Source: Agapetus fuscipes (taxonomy: Eukaryota > Arthropoda > Insecta > Trichoptera > Glossosomatidae). Taken from it: a stretch of DNA of 64,000 nt. Under the pieces are notes generated by a model that saw only the letters and a list, made by a program, of their open reading frames with translations, did not search any database and was not told where the DNA came from. A program made the position numbers and the translations under genes. The stretch's first letter is position 1. Every line of letters begins with the position of its first letter. Where the stretch lies: NCBI GenBank assembly GCA_951799405.1, contig OX637353.1, positions 8,370,001 through 8,434,000 on the forward strand, written 5' to 3'. Below, in pieces: positions 36,201-51,200 of the stretch.

Positions 36201-39200
36201 ACCTATTTAAGAGAATAGACACCATGTCTCAAGAGATCGCAAGTCTTCGTGCGGAGCAGCGTCAAGGACGCCCTGCTCAAAAACGTCATACTTCTCGCAA
36301 TTCTTCCAGGACGCGAGAATCTTCGAGATCGAGGAATCGTCCTCCACCAGGTAATGGTAACTATGTATGCTGGTACCACTACAAATTTGCTGACCAAGCA
36401 AATCGCTGCAAGGAGGGATGCACCTACAAACGGTCGGAAAACTAAAATCGACACCTAAGATCGAGATACTAGGTGCCGAACTAACATCTCGACTTTGTAT
36501 TCAGGATAAGAAAAGTAGGATACAATTTCTTATCGACACCGGCGCAGATATATCCGTACTTGCTAAGAGCGCATACCCGTCAGCTCAAGTATCGGATTAC
36601 ACCTTGTATGCAGCCAACGGTACAAAAATCAAAACTTATGGAGCTAGGTCATTGACCTTAGATTTAGGGCTGCGCCGAGCATTTCGATGGACTTTCGTAA
36701 TCGCTGACGTAAGGCGATCCATCATTGGTGCAGATTTCTTAAAATCACAACGACTGTTAGTAGATTTACACGGTAGAAAACTGGTTGATAAGGTGACAAG
36801 CCTTACCAGTAAAACCTCCATCGACAACAGTGAATCTACGCAAGTTTACATTGTGAACAGGAACGACCCTTACCATAAAATTTTACTCCAGTACCCTGAT
36901 TTAACAAGACCTGAAACTTTAAAAACCAATTTGAAGCATGATGTACTACATCATATTGTCACAACCGGTCCACCAATACATGAAAAAGTACGACCACTGA
37001 ATCCGGGAAAGTACAAAGCCGCCAAGGAAGAATTTGAGAAGATGCTGGATCTTGGAATTTGCCAGCCTTCTAAGAGTCCTTGGGCCAACCCTCTACATAT
37101 TGTCAACAAATCTAACGGATCAGTCCGGCCCTGTGGAGATTACCGACGTCTCAACGCGATAACAAAGCCAGACAGATATCCGATACCTCGTTTATTAGAT
37201 TTTTCATATGTACTCAGTGATAAAAAAGTGTTTACAAAAATTGATTTGTGCAGAGCTTACCATCAAATTCCGATTGCTCCTGAAGACATTCCAAAAACTG
37301 CAATAATTACGCCATTTGGATTGTTCGAGTTTACGCGAATGAATTTTGGTTTACGCTGTGCCGCGCAAACTTTTCAAAGATTTGTGGACAACATTTTACG
37401 TGGTTTAGACTTTACATTTGCATATTTGGACGATATTTTAATTGCATCAGTGAACCAAGAACAGCACATTAAAGACATTCATGAAGTTTTACGTAGATTA
37501 GATGAATATGGACTAACTATAAACGCCGATAAATGTGAGTTCGGAAAAAGTGAGTTGAATTTCCTAGGCTACACTATCAATAGCCAGGGCATCACTCCGA
37601 CCGAGGAAAAGATCAAGGTGATCACGGACTACCCCAAACCTCAAACCATCGAAGAGCTGCGTAGATTTCTAGGGATGATTAATTTTTACAGAAATTCTAT
37701 CCCATGTGCCGCGCAGATCCAGGGTGAGTTAAATGCTTTTCTTCATAATTCTAAAAAAAGAGACAAAACGAAGATAGAATGGACTCCAACTGCAAACGAT
37801 GCCTTTGAACAGTGCAAGGCCAGCCTTAAAAGCGCTACAACACTGTCACATCCAGTTGCAGGTGCTGAATTATCTCTTATGACAGACGCATCAGGAACAT
37901 GCGTAGGAGGTGTTCTACAACAAATGGTTGACAACCAATGGAAGCCGCTCGGTTTCTTTTCAAAAAAGCTAAGTGAAACTCAGCAAAAATACTCCACATA
38001 CGACAGAGAACTATTGGGAATATATATGTCTGTGCGATATTTCAGAAACATGATTGAAGGAAGTAATGACGTGGTTATTTTAACCGACCACCGTCCTCTC
38101 ACATATGCACTCAACAAGAAAGCATCGACGTCTGACACGCCTAGACGTTTCCGCCAACTTGATTTTATTTCTCAATTTTGTTCAAATATCAAATATGTAA
38201 AAGGAGACGACAACCCTGTTGCGGATGCTTTATCTAGAATTAACGAGATAAGCTTCCCTGAAACGATTTGTTATGAAAAACTGGAAGAGGCACAAAGGCA
38301 AGATAAAGAATTAACTGCATTGCGTCAACAAACTAATCTACAGTTTAAGTTAATAACAGCTCCGGAAAACCAATATCGGATTGCACATGAAATATCGTCT
38401 GGGAATGCGCGATTATATTTGCCTAACGAATATCGCATGCCAACGTTTCTCAAACTGCATAATCTTAACCATCCGGGAGCGCGAGCAACCAGAAAAATGA
38501 TGACTCACCGCTACATTTGGAGTGGAATGAACAAGGATGTCACAAATTGGACAAAAAACTGTATACAATGCCAGAAGTCCAAAGTTCAAAGACATACTGT
38601 CTCACCGCTTGGAAAATTCGAAGAAGTTTCTCGCTTCGAACACTTGCACATAGACATCATAGGTCCGTTACCGATTTCACAAGAAAACCGTTATTGCGTA
38701 ACTATGATCGACAGACAGACATCCTGGCCAGAAGTTGTTCCCGTGAAGGACATCACCGCTGAAACCATAGCAGATGTACTCACGGTTCATTGGATCTCAC
38801 GTTTTGGCTGTCCAAAAGTAATAACAACTGATCAAGGCCGTCAATTTGAATCCGATCTTTTTCACCAACTAAACAAAAGGTTTGGTATTGAAAAGAGACG
38901 AACAACAGCGTACAACCCTAAATGTAACGGGAAGGTAGAACGCTTTCACCGAACTTTGAAAGCGGCAATCAAGGCCAGATGTGATGACAATACACGCGCA
39001 TTAACTCAAAAACGCAAAAAAGTGGACTACCGTTGTTTATGCTCAAGGTACAGAAATAAGTATGTAGGGAAAAAAAGAACAAAGCAATATTTTAAGATGG
39101 AATAAAATTTGAAAATGGAATGGAAAAAACAAAAGAGGACTGACCTTGAGAAAAAAAGAGAATTGCTTCCCTGGCTTCAGAGCAACGAACATATTAGAAT

Positions 39201-42200
39201 ATAAATTAAAGTGTGTTATAAAGTTTTAGTTGATTATTTGCTACATTTTTTTGCATAGGAAATTTTTGACTTTTTTTGTATAGATTTCTTTGTAAGGTTT
39301 TGTTCTTTTTTATATTTAAATGTAATTTATTATTCATATTCCTTGACTTATAGGTTGGTTGGTTGGCTGACCACCCATACTGTAAAAAATGGTTCACTTT
39401 GCCAATGTCACCCCTGTTTCAGGGAAGGTCGGCAAAAGTTGTGGGGCTTATGTTCATTTGAGGTTTGGATTTTATTTGTAAGTACACATTCAGCATTTGT
39501 AAGCGCGAACTACACTTGTTGGTTTGTGGGCATACATCTGAGAGCTTTAAATGAATATATCCTTGCAACTTAGATTATAGATTATTATAGATCCTCTTTT
39601 ATAAACTATATTATTCTCGCCTTCAACACTTTCGGCAAGAGTCATAATAAATCTTCGGAGAGCGCGGCTTTAAATCTTGAAGCACATTTTAAACAAACAC
39701 CATGTTGAACATTATCACAAGCACTTTTGCCAATGCCACCCTGGTTTCAGGGAAATACACTAGGAGTTGCAAGGTTTATGTTCATGTGAGGCTTTGTTTA
39801 TTTACATGCCGAGTGTGTAGGCGCGAACCTACATGTGCCTGTTTGGGCGTGCATTTAATATGAGCCTTAAATGTTAACATATCTTTGCAGTTTAGATAAT
39901 AGATTATTACAGATATTTACATTGGTATAAGGCTGACCACCCATACTTTAAAAAATGGTTCACTTTGCCAATGTCACCTCTGTTTCAGGGAAGGTCCACA
40001 AAAGTTGCTCGGTTTATGCTCATTTGAGGTTTGGATTTTAATTTGTTAGTACACATTCAGCATTTGTAACCGTGAACTGCACGTGTCTGTTTGTGGGCAT
40101 GCATTTGATATGAGCCTTAAATGTTAATATATCTTTGCAGCTTAGATGATAGATAGATCCTCATCATTGTAAAAGTCGTCATATTAAACATGATGAATCT
40201 AATCTAATCTAAGCTGCAAAAATATATCATTTAAGATTTATATTAAACTAGCAGACCAAACCGCGCTCTCGCACGGTTGGCTGCTAGGCCCTACGGGCAG
40301 TTTAAGCTCCGGCTTCGCCAGCACACTTTACCCTTGCTTTAATTTTTAAAAGATACATGAGAACTGACCAACAATAACAACAAAAAGTGGACAATTTTAT
40401 GGTAGAATCCCAGGCCTGATCGTGCTACTTCCTATTGTTGTGCAGGTGCTGAAGTCTTTATCCTGTTTTTTTATTTCTGCTCTTTAATTTTCTGGTGATG
40501 GTTTATAATGATGCTCGACCCGCATTATCATTTAAGTGTATAACTTGTCTTTTTCTGCCCTTTTTTCGTTTTGCTGGTAATAGTATCTTAAGCGTACCTG
40601 TGTTGCTAGCAATTGTCTTATAGTGGCATGAAACATGACTGCGTTTGCTATACGGCATTGTTTTGTTGTTACTGGTGCTTTTGTTTTTAGATTGTTCCAG
40701 CTGCTCTTATTGTCATGAAATGCCTTCAAACTGCTCGTCCTGCTCTGAATTATCTTTTGACATCTTAAAACTGCTTGTGATACTTTTCACGATATTTTAG
40801 TGTCTGATACTGCTTGGTACCTGAAGATACCTCAAAATGCCTAAACTCACAATCTACAAAAAATCTAAGTATGGGAAAACGTTCGACCCATCGACAGAAC
40901 TCTAAGAAAAAAATGACTTTTGAAAATTAAAAAAAAAAAAACTTTTTAACTTTTTTTATTTTTATATATAAGACACTTTGTATGAAATTTTACTTTTTAA
41001 ATATTTGTTCAAAGAAATTTGCCGTAGAAAAAAAGTTTCTTCCAACATTTATGGAATTTACTAAAATGCATTCAAAATTCGAGTATGAGGCCTATAAATT
41101 CAAAATGGCCGCCTGCAGAGCAATATATTTTTTTAGTTTGTATGGCAAGTATGCAAAATATATACTTGGCGTGATTGCCCTATTACATATCATTACATTT
41201 TGCTTAATTATAATTGTAAATGTATCGTCAAAATAGTTGATTTTTTTACTTATAAATTTGACTTTTTTGTGAAAATCAGGTTTTTCAAAATTTTGTTTGA
41301 AAAAAATTGTCATTGAAAAAAGTTGTCTTTCAAAAAATATTGGTTTTAGCAAGACAAACCCAATCATTGAGAAAAAATCTTCAGAATTTTAAAAGAAACG
41401 CCAGGAGAATGTTAAATATTGAAGAAAACAAAAAAAATGTATGGCAGCTACTCTTAATCCTTCATGTATTTTGTTGTATTTTTGACAATATGTAAGTCTG
41501 TTTATGTTCAGGTAGCATGCTTAATTTCAATGTTCCAACTTGATACATGCGCCCATTGTGCCACTTGAAAGTTAGAATTTTTTATTTTTTTCTATGTAGG
41601 TATTTACAAATTTTGTTTGAAGGATTTACTTTTTGAGAAAAAGTTTCTTCCAACAGTTGTTTAAATTACTAAGAGACATGACTGTTTCGAATATGAAGTC
41701 TGTAAATTCAAAATAGCCGCCAGCGGCAAGATTTCAATTTTCAGTCTGTATGGCAGGTATGCGAAATATGCTCGTGACGTCATTCAAACCCTGACAGTTG
41801 TTTAGCCACTAACATTTTATGGGGGTATGCAAAATTTCAGCATCGTGCTGCCAACGGTCTGGGCGCCTATAATGGTACAAATATACAAACACACAAACAA
41901 ACAAACAAACAAACAAACAAACAAACACCAAAAATTCTGAATATGAGCGTTAGTTCAGTTTGTCAAGAGAAACACTTTTTAGAAAAACATTTTTGCAAAT
42001 TCGAAAAAAACAGACGCAAATACCCCTTCCTTTTTTATATATAAGATACATTCCCACAAGCAGATATGTATAATTTCGCGCTAACACATGCCGCATGTGG
42101 ACCTACAATATAAAAACCCAATCTCAAATGAACATAGCCTTGCAACTCTTGCCGTCCTTCCCTGAAACAGGGGTGACATTGGCAAAGTGAACCAATTTTT

Positions 42201-45200
42201 ATATTATGGGTGGTCAGCCGCATAACAACCTATAAGTCAAGGAACATACATTACAAATTACATTTTTTTAAATCAATAAATAACAATATATACATGGACA
42301 TAAAAAACTAAATCATAAAACCAATTTCACTTTAACAAACCCTAGCCGCCCAACATCACAGATCAACCGCCATTTCTTTCTATCCTTGCATACTTCTTTC
42401 ATTTCCTCCAGAGTCATAACCTTCTTCATACAAGCTCTTCTTTTATTATGACTCTGGATATTCCATTCATTCGCAATTTCGGATATTTGGTCCATCCATA
42501 CCTTTCTCGGTCTTCCTCTACCACGACATCCATCTATTCTACCAACATATACATATGAAAATTTGATAATTTTTTCATTTTATTTTTAGGACATTTGAAC
42601 AAAACACAATGGTGCGAGAAGAAATCCAAAAGGATGATGATTTTGAACAGGTAACAGAATATTTTTATAAAATACAAATAATATGAGATAAAAAGAAAAA
42701 CCACTTTGTTTTCGAGTATTTTATTTAATTTAATACCACAACCGGTTTCGCAAACATCCATTTGCATCATCAGTGTTTTTTGTGTGGTTTTTCTTTTTAT
42801 CTCTTCAAATTTAATGTTACAAAATAGGTCTTCTCCTTTAATGGAAGAATTAATTTTTGCCATGATCATATCATATTATAATAATTACTTAAATAATTAC
42901 AATTTATATTGGATAATTTATAATAAAAAAATTAACAAAACACTATGTATGAGGGAATTTTTTCGCCAGATGGCGGCGTAGAGCGGGTGTTTTTTGAAAT
43001 TTTCGCGCACCAACATTAGACTTTTCGTAAAACATTTATATCTTACAATCTATTTGATATTTTTCAATGAAACTTTTAGTTTTTTACTTTAAAAATACGT
43101 CTCCGTTTATTTATTTAACGTTTTGAAAAAATATTGTTTTGTAAATATTTAGTAAAAATATTTAAAAATACTTACAAAAATGGTTTTATTTTGTATAACA
43201 GGGTAACCTTGAATAATAATTCTCTGTGCGCAGTTGTTTCAGTTTGTGCGATGGAGCTCTTTATTGAAGCCGTGCGACAATACCCGTTCTTGTGGGACAC
43301 TAACCATAAGGATTATCGCCACAGGGACAAGAAAGATATGGTGTGGAAGAAGATTGCAGATTTAAATATACCGGAAATAACAGACAGTAAGTAGATAATC
43401 ATTTTTATTTATTCAATTTCATATGTCCGATTCATGAGGTTGGAGTCCTTGCAATGAACCAATAGTATTAAAATAATCACAAAATTCATTTCTGACATTA
43501 AAAGCTACTCTCGTGGCTCGTAATGTGTCGTTATTAATCGGTAAAAAGCTGTTAGTATTATCTTCCTCTTCATTATAGGTGGATGTAGATGGCGATGACA
43601 TTAAATAGTTGTGCAGTATACATGTTGCTTTAATTATTTTATCGATCAATTCAAGTTTACACTCAAATGGTCGGCGGTAAGCACGCCATCTACTGGACAA
43701 TATACCAAAAGCATTTTCAACAACATTGCGTGCTCTGCATAGACGATAGTTAAAATGTCTCTTCGCTTGGTTTTCAATAGTGGTGGGTGTCGGAAACGGC
43801 CGAAGCAAGTTTTTACGTAGCGCGAATGCTTGATCTCCTATAAATACATAAGGCACACTTGGACCATTATCATATAAAGGCCGATCAATAGGTAAATCTA
43901 GCTCATTGTTATTCAATTTCCTGCCAAACACACTATCATTAAGTATACCACCATCGCTGAAACGGCCCATGGATCCAACATCAATTACTAGAAATGTTTT
44001 GTTAGCATCAACAACTGCCAACAAAACAACAGAATAGAATTTTTTATAGTTAAAATAGGAAGTTCCTGAATGGGGAGGACATTTGATCGAAACATGTTTC
44101 CCGTCAATGGCTCCGACACAATTTTTAAATTGCCACTTCAAATTGAAATCATCTGCAACTTTTATCCAATCTTCCTTCTTTGGTGTTTTCATATATATAG
44201 GTTGCAATCTATCCCACAGAGCAGCGCATGTGTCATTCACTGCCCTCGAAACGGTGACTTCGCTCATTCGATAATAGTAGCCTAGTGTTCTGAACGAGTC
44301 ACCCGTTGCCAAATATCTGGAAAAAAAAAGTTTAATGGCATTAGATGGTGCTAAGCAGTCGTGCGATTTATGTTTTTTTTTTATTTTTCAGTTAAGACAG
44401 CAAAATCTGTGTGGAAGAAATTGAGAGACAATCACCGAGATAGTCTGAAAAGACAAAAGAGCGGCAAAACAGGCCAGGCTGCTCCTACCGCGAATACTTG
44501 GAAATATGGCGAAATTATGGAATTCTTGATTCCTTACATGAAGAATCGCGAAAGATCCACTAATTTGTCCACACAAGACATATCCGATCAACAGGCCATG
44601 CAAGGTTCCAGCTATGAAGAACCCAACCAACAGCAGTATACAGAAGTTCCGTTAGCTGATGAAGAAGGATTATGTATATCAGTTCCATTGGAGTATGTAG
44701 TAGAAGAATCGGAAAGTACGCCACAAGCAAAACGAAAAAGAAAGAACGATGACGATATTCTTGATATTATTAGAGAAATGGAAAATAATCATTACAGACG
44801 TCAGGAAGAAAGAGATAATATGAGGAGGCAAGTTCGCCAAAAACACCCAATGGAATTATTTTTTGAAAGTATGGCCGAAACTGCAAAGAAAATGCCAACC
44901 TATTTGCAAAATAAAATAAAACAACAGGTTCTACAGAGTGTATGTGACGCTGAAGAAGAATTTGAAACTTATCACATAGTTTCACCAGCATCCGCATAAC
45001 CACATTGACAGATCAACAATTTTCTTAATTTTTTACTTTTAAAAAAAAAAAGTTTTAATAGTATAGGGTTTTCCAATAAGAGGTGTACGGGAAAAGTTTC
45101 CGGACCGTGTTATCTCTCGAAGAGGTGATCACAATTGGCCACCAAGATCTTGTGATTTAACACCTTGCGACTTCTTCTTTTGGGGCCACGTGAAAGATAA

Positions 45201-48200
45201 GGTCTACGCCAAAAGCCCAGCGTCGATTCAAGACCTCAAAGATGGAATTCGTAAGGCTATCGAGGACATAGGGCAGAAAAGGATATGGTCCTGTAAAGCG
45301 TGGTCGTGGTGGCCATTTGGCTGATGTTTTTTTCATTATTAACGGCACACCTTCCTCTTTATTATGAAATAAATAAACAAAGCCTCACATGAACATAAAC
45401 CTTGCAACTCCTAGTGTATTTCCCTGAAACCAGGGTGGCATTGGCAAAAGTGCTTGTGATAATGTTCAACGGTGTTTGTTTAAAATGTGCTTCAAGATTT
45501 AAAGCCGCGCTCTCCGAAGATTTATTATGAGTCTTGCCGAAAGTGTTGAAGGCGAGAATAATATAATTTATAAAAGAGGATAATCAACTAAAACTTTATA
45601 ACACACTTTTATTTATATTCACCATCAGAATATTCACAAAACACAACTTACAAATAATAACAAATTAATATGTTTGTTGCTCTGAAGCCAGGGAAGCAAT
45701 TCTCTTTTTTTCTCAAGGTCAGTCCTCTTTTGTTTTTTCCATTCCATATTCAAATTTTATTCCATCTTAAAATATTGCTTTGTTCTTTTTTTCCCTACTG
45801 TCACAGCGTCGCCCGACTACGTCGAGGCTTCACTGTCAGAAACCCCCCGGCTAACTTCAGGGTTGTGTGTGTGAGCATTGACATCCTCATCTCAAGGAGG
45901 TTGTAGATGGGTTTGGACTACAGTCTGAAATAGAAATTTCCAAAAACAAAGCAAAAAAAAACAAAAGGTGAAAGAGGAATGTAGTTTATTTAAAAGAAAT
46001 AATTATTTTCACAGAAGAACAACATTTACAGAGGAGGTAACTCATAGTTATATTTTCGATGTATAAACTCGCAAAACTACGAGAAGCTTATTTAAAAAAG
46101 TTCTCATCATCCAATGTTATTTGTTTTATTTATGGTTCATTAATAATTATCATTACCCCAAAGGTAGACATGAACTTTCATTAATAAAAGTATACACAAT
46201 CTGGAGACTTTATAATATCAAAGAGCACTTTCGAAAGCTTCCAGAACAATCGAGATCGTATGTAAACAAACAAAAAGGAAGATGGCGGGCACCAAACTTC
46301 TAGAAGGAATTGAGTACAAAAAACAAAATGGCGTCTGGGGACGCGCGAGAAAACAAAATGTATCTCTCGAACAAATAATACACATAGGTTTTCACTGAAT
46401 TTATTACAATAATGTGGAACATCTGAAAACACACTCGTAGAACAAAGCTACATGCTCAAATTATTCACAGAGAGAAGACAAACATTCACTTCATTAGTAT
46501 CAATCCTACTTGAGAAATATTGTTTTATTTCACAATAATAATATTAAAACAACAGATGATACAGTACATGCTCTCATGTCATGAACACATATTCTCTTGG
46601 TGGAATATCAAAAGAATTTAAGGAAAGCAATCGATAATCTGATTTGAACAATCCACAATATAAATGATAAATCTGTTCAGACCATCGTAATAGATGATCA
46701 CTTGAGGTTATAACAAGCTAAAATGTATACGCATCCCGCGGAGCGCATGATGAAACAATTTAGTACTCCGGATCAATTAAACAATATATCCGTGAAAACA
46801 AATCACTATTACACAGAAACAGACATTAAATACCAGTTAGAATAATAATTATCCTATTATTCCATAGGATGCCTCAGATTAAACAAACTTTACGTGAAAT
46901 TCAGAATGTCGCCGCGCGTCATGCGGTCATCTTTCTAAATATTCGAAAATTTAAACAAATACAGATCTGAGATGAAAATAAATATAATGGGGATTATGGG
47001 ACGTTGATTGGGAAAGGAATTGGGATTTGGGAAGGAAGGGGGAGTTACTTGAGACTACGGCGCGATGTCCTACATCTTGTCGTTGTCAGCGATGCAGAGA
47101 AGGTCTGGTCGTCTCGCCGGTCGCACAAAGAATGAGCCGGTCGCCTGGCCTCTCGACTGTCTCAGGCTACCTCTGTCCGAACTCCGCCTGTGGTTTCCGT
47201 CCGCATATATTTGGCGTGGGGGAAACGGAAGAAGCCAACGCTTGTAATGCTGTCAACGTTGCTTGCAGATTCCCGGTTTGCTTTTGAAAATTGTTCGCGG
47301 CTGTGAAATCAGGCGCGACACTACATACTTATTTCTGTACCTTAGAACATAAACAACGGTAGTCCACTTTTTTGCGTTTTTGAGTTAATGATGCAGTAAT
47401 TATTATAACAATTAGCTGTTCTATAAGTGGTAAAAATATTGGAGTCCTCGGACTCATAGTTACTGAGATATCAAGTGTAATAAATATGGGATGCACATAA
47501 AAGTGCGAGCATAAACCACGGAAGTTCCAAACACGTGGTTCACATTACTTCACATTAAATAAATATCGATAAAAGAAGATAAACAGTTTTTATCAAAAAT
47601 ATCTCGTCTAGTTTAGAAGTTATGATGGTTTTATAAAAGTGCACATTTTCACTAAAACTCGTCTCCTGCACATTTTACTAAATGTGACTACCGTTGTTTA
47701 TGCTCTAAGGTACAGATTTAAATCCTTTCATTGCAATCTTATCTCATCTAAGTAGCAAAGATATTAATAATTATGTAACATTAAGGATTCACATTATATG
47801 CATTCTCATAAGCAAACACGTATAAGTTTGCGCTGGTACATGCCTCATGTGAACCTACAACATTAAAACCCAAATCTCAACTCTGGCCGACCTTTCCTGA
47901 AACAGGAGTGATATTAGCAAAGTGAACCATTTTCTACAGCATGAGTGGTCAGCCGCATACCAACCTATAATTATTATTTATATTCATTTGCTGAACGCTG
48001 TTTATGTTCTCCGCTGGGAACCAAACTCAAGACCTTCGCATATTGAGTCTGTGGCGTCAACCACTAGACTATACACCCGTGAAAAATGTGAAAAAATGTT
48101 TTGTGATTTTGGAGAAAAGTGTCAAAATAAATCATTGTTACTATAATGTAAAAACCGAAATCTCAAATGGACATTTTTTTTTTTTAAAGTATGTTTTGTA

Positions 48201-51200
48201 ATTTTTTACTGTTTAATTGTAGAGTTTATTTGTTTCATATTTTTGAATGTATTAATTGCTTGTATTCCTTGACTGATAGATTGGTATGCGGCTGACCACC
48301 CATTCACTTCTTGCTAATAGGGTATTTGCAATAGTGAGGAATATGATAAAAAGTATATTATTTTGATAGATTTCGAAAAATCAAATAATAATATGTTGAT
48401 TTGAAGTCGAAAATATTTTTTTTCGATTTTATATTTAAAAAAGAAAATATAGAAATTTGGACAAGTTTTTAAACGGATATGAGATCTGCTTTTTCTATTT
48501 CCGGTGCTGTGACGTCATATGTTGACGTCACTTTCTTTTATTGACATTCCATACTCTGTTGATGTGTTGTTGACAACAGAAACAAATGAAAACAACATAA
48601 ACAAATGAAATGTTTTTAAAGAAACACACAAACTTGTTGAAAATAAACAGCCTCAACGGTGTAAACATTAAATAGCAATGTTTGAATTACATGAATGTGA
48701 GGGCTGTCAGTTGACACGGCGTTGTTTACAAGACCGTGACGTCACGCGAGAAAATTTCATCTACTAGCGTTTAGGCGCGAAAATTCAAAAATCGATTTTA
48801 AAATGCTTATAACTTTGCTAAAAATACAACTAAAATTAAAATTCAAGAAGTTTTGGGCTAATAAAGCATAAACGAATTTAAATCACAAAAAAAAGAAAAA
48901 TGTGAAAATACCCTATTGATGAGGCGAAGTACAAAGCGGTACAAAGTTTGAAATACTGTATGCGTGCTGTGGGAGCGTTTGGTATTTTAAAGTTACCATG
49001 TTTATTTTGCATGTAAATGTAAAAATGATGGACTCAGGATTTGCAAAAGGACAATCAGACAATGTTCCTACTATAAATGAAGAGATGTTAAGTGTGTTTT
49101 TCACGGATAATCCTGATTTCTGCTACGCGGAACTTCGCGGTGTCAAAGTGAACCGGTAAGTTTGTCAATTTCTATGACCCTTAGTTTCAAGGATTGATTG
49201 TTGAGTGGCTTTAAATAGTTTTATTTTACACTTTAGTCATATAGCTTAGGAGTTGTAAAAACTTTTATACGAATAGAATCGTAGCCAATCGGAATTTAGA
49301 ACTTTTTTATAGGCGGGTAAACGTCACACTTGTATGGGACACCAGTCATTAGCAACCAATAACAAAGTATTTATTTTCCTTTTCTTTAGCAACCCGGCCG
49401 TGATAAGGCACATTTTTTTCTATGCCAATTCTCGTGCGGTCCTCATTGTGATAAAAAAGGGCAAGCTAAAACCTAACCTCACATTAGGATAATAGGTTTT
49501 TTTGATAGGATTGAAGTAAATTCAAATCTTTTAACTCTTGCCTTCGAAGCAGTGCATATTTTCACTCAACCTTTTATCTGTTATATGAGTGCCATTTTTT
49601 CACTGCAGAACTCACTTCTTTTCAAACTTCAACTATTTTTTCATATTTTTCAGATCTACGAGAGGAGACTACAGCGAGTGCTGTTGGATATGTGGAAGCT
49701 AAAAGGGAAGGTGAATTGTGCGTCACAAAATGTCGGATAACACCCAAACACAAAATCCACAAGAAAGCATACAGAGTGGCTGCCATCATCAATGAAGCGG
49801 AGGAGATTATATTATCATGTCAGGATGAAGACTGTCCTGCATCCCAAGGTACCTTAACGACATGCTTTTATTCAATCACATATACATATCTCTCATCACC
49901 TGATTTGTCGTGGGTGCCTGCCAGTGTCTAGTGTTAGAATAAAATTAAGAATCATAAAAAATTTAAGATTCCTTGAATATTTCATTTTGTGCATGAGTAA
50001 GGTAGGCACGTATACTGATAGATGAAATGTTGAGAACCATATTATCTTGCTTGGGGTTATAGGGTCCGCACTTGAATTGAGATAATTGTGACGTCAGATA
50101 ATCGAGTTGCGGGATACTTGTCATTCCTGCTTGAATCATTAGTCAATATATTCATTTATTAAGATTTTTTGTTACAGGTGGCTGTAAGCACGCAGTTGCT
50201 TTTTTATACTGGCTGTACCGCAGAAGTATTGAGCCCATCAGAACCTCTGTTGAATGCTCCTGGAAAAGACCAGTAATGGCGGGCACCAGAACCACCATTC
50301 CGTACATAAAAGCAGCTGACTTCGGGAATTGGGGGCATCGGCCTGAAGGAGATGGCTCATTTTTAAAAGATGTATTTAAGTCCAGGCGCACACTAGACGA
50401 CAGGCGACAGCGACAGTTCGATGACTTGTCGTGGCGACAGGCTGCGGCCGACAGTTTTCAAACATTTTGTTCAAAGCTCCGCACACTTGGCGTCTGAGAC
50501 GCCGAGACTCGGCGACTAGCTGCGGGAGTCGTGCCCGCTCGCTACTTGTTGCCGCGACAGTCGCGCCACCCACACGCACACTAGATGACAGTCGCAGTAT
50601 ACCTACCCATATACTCTGTGGCATGGATTGCTGCACGACGTCACAACTACAAGTCACGGCGACTGTCGCCGAAACAGCCGCACAGACGTCTAGTCGTGGT
50701 GACTAGTCGCGGCGACTGTCGCCGACACGGCAGCACACTAGACGACTAGTCGCAGTGACAAGGCATAACAAATTCTTGAAGAGAATGGCAGGAATTTTCA
50801 GGTATTTTGCTGCAATTTGGGTGGGAATCACTGTCCGGCACATACTCACTGTCTGACTTTTGACTACAGACATCGGATTCAACTGCTGGAAATGCAATGT
50901 TAAGATGGCATTCAGCATCTGCCAGCACACAAGACGACTAGTCGCAGTGACAAGTCGTCTAGTGTGCGGAGGGTCAAAGAGCAATATGCATTGCAAAAGT
51001 TCTATGCTTATAATAGGGAAGTATCACATATTTTTTTCATTGTATAAAATGGTAGAATACATTTTTTAAAATACATCTGCGTTTTCAAAAAAAAAATATC
51101 TTGCTTAGTTTTTAAACTAAAGCTCTTTAAAATTAGCGTATTCTCGATTTCCGGAAAAAAGGTCATTTTGTTTGTTTAGGTAGATATGACGCCGATGCAT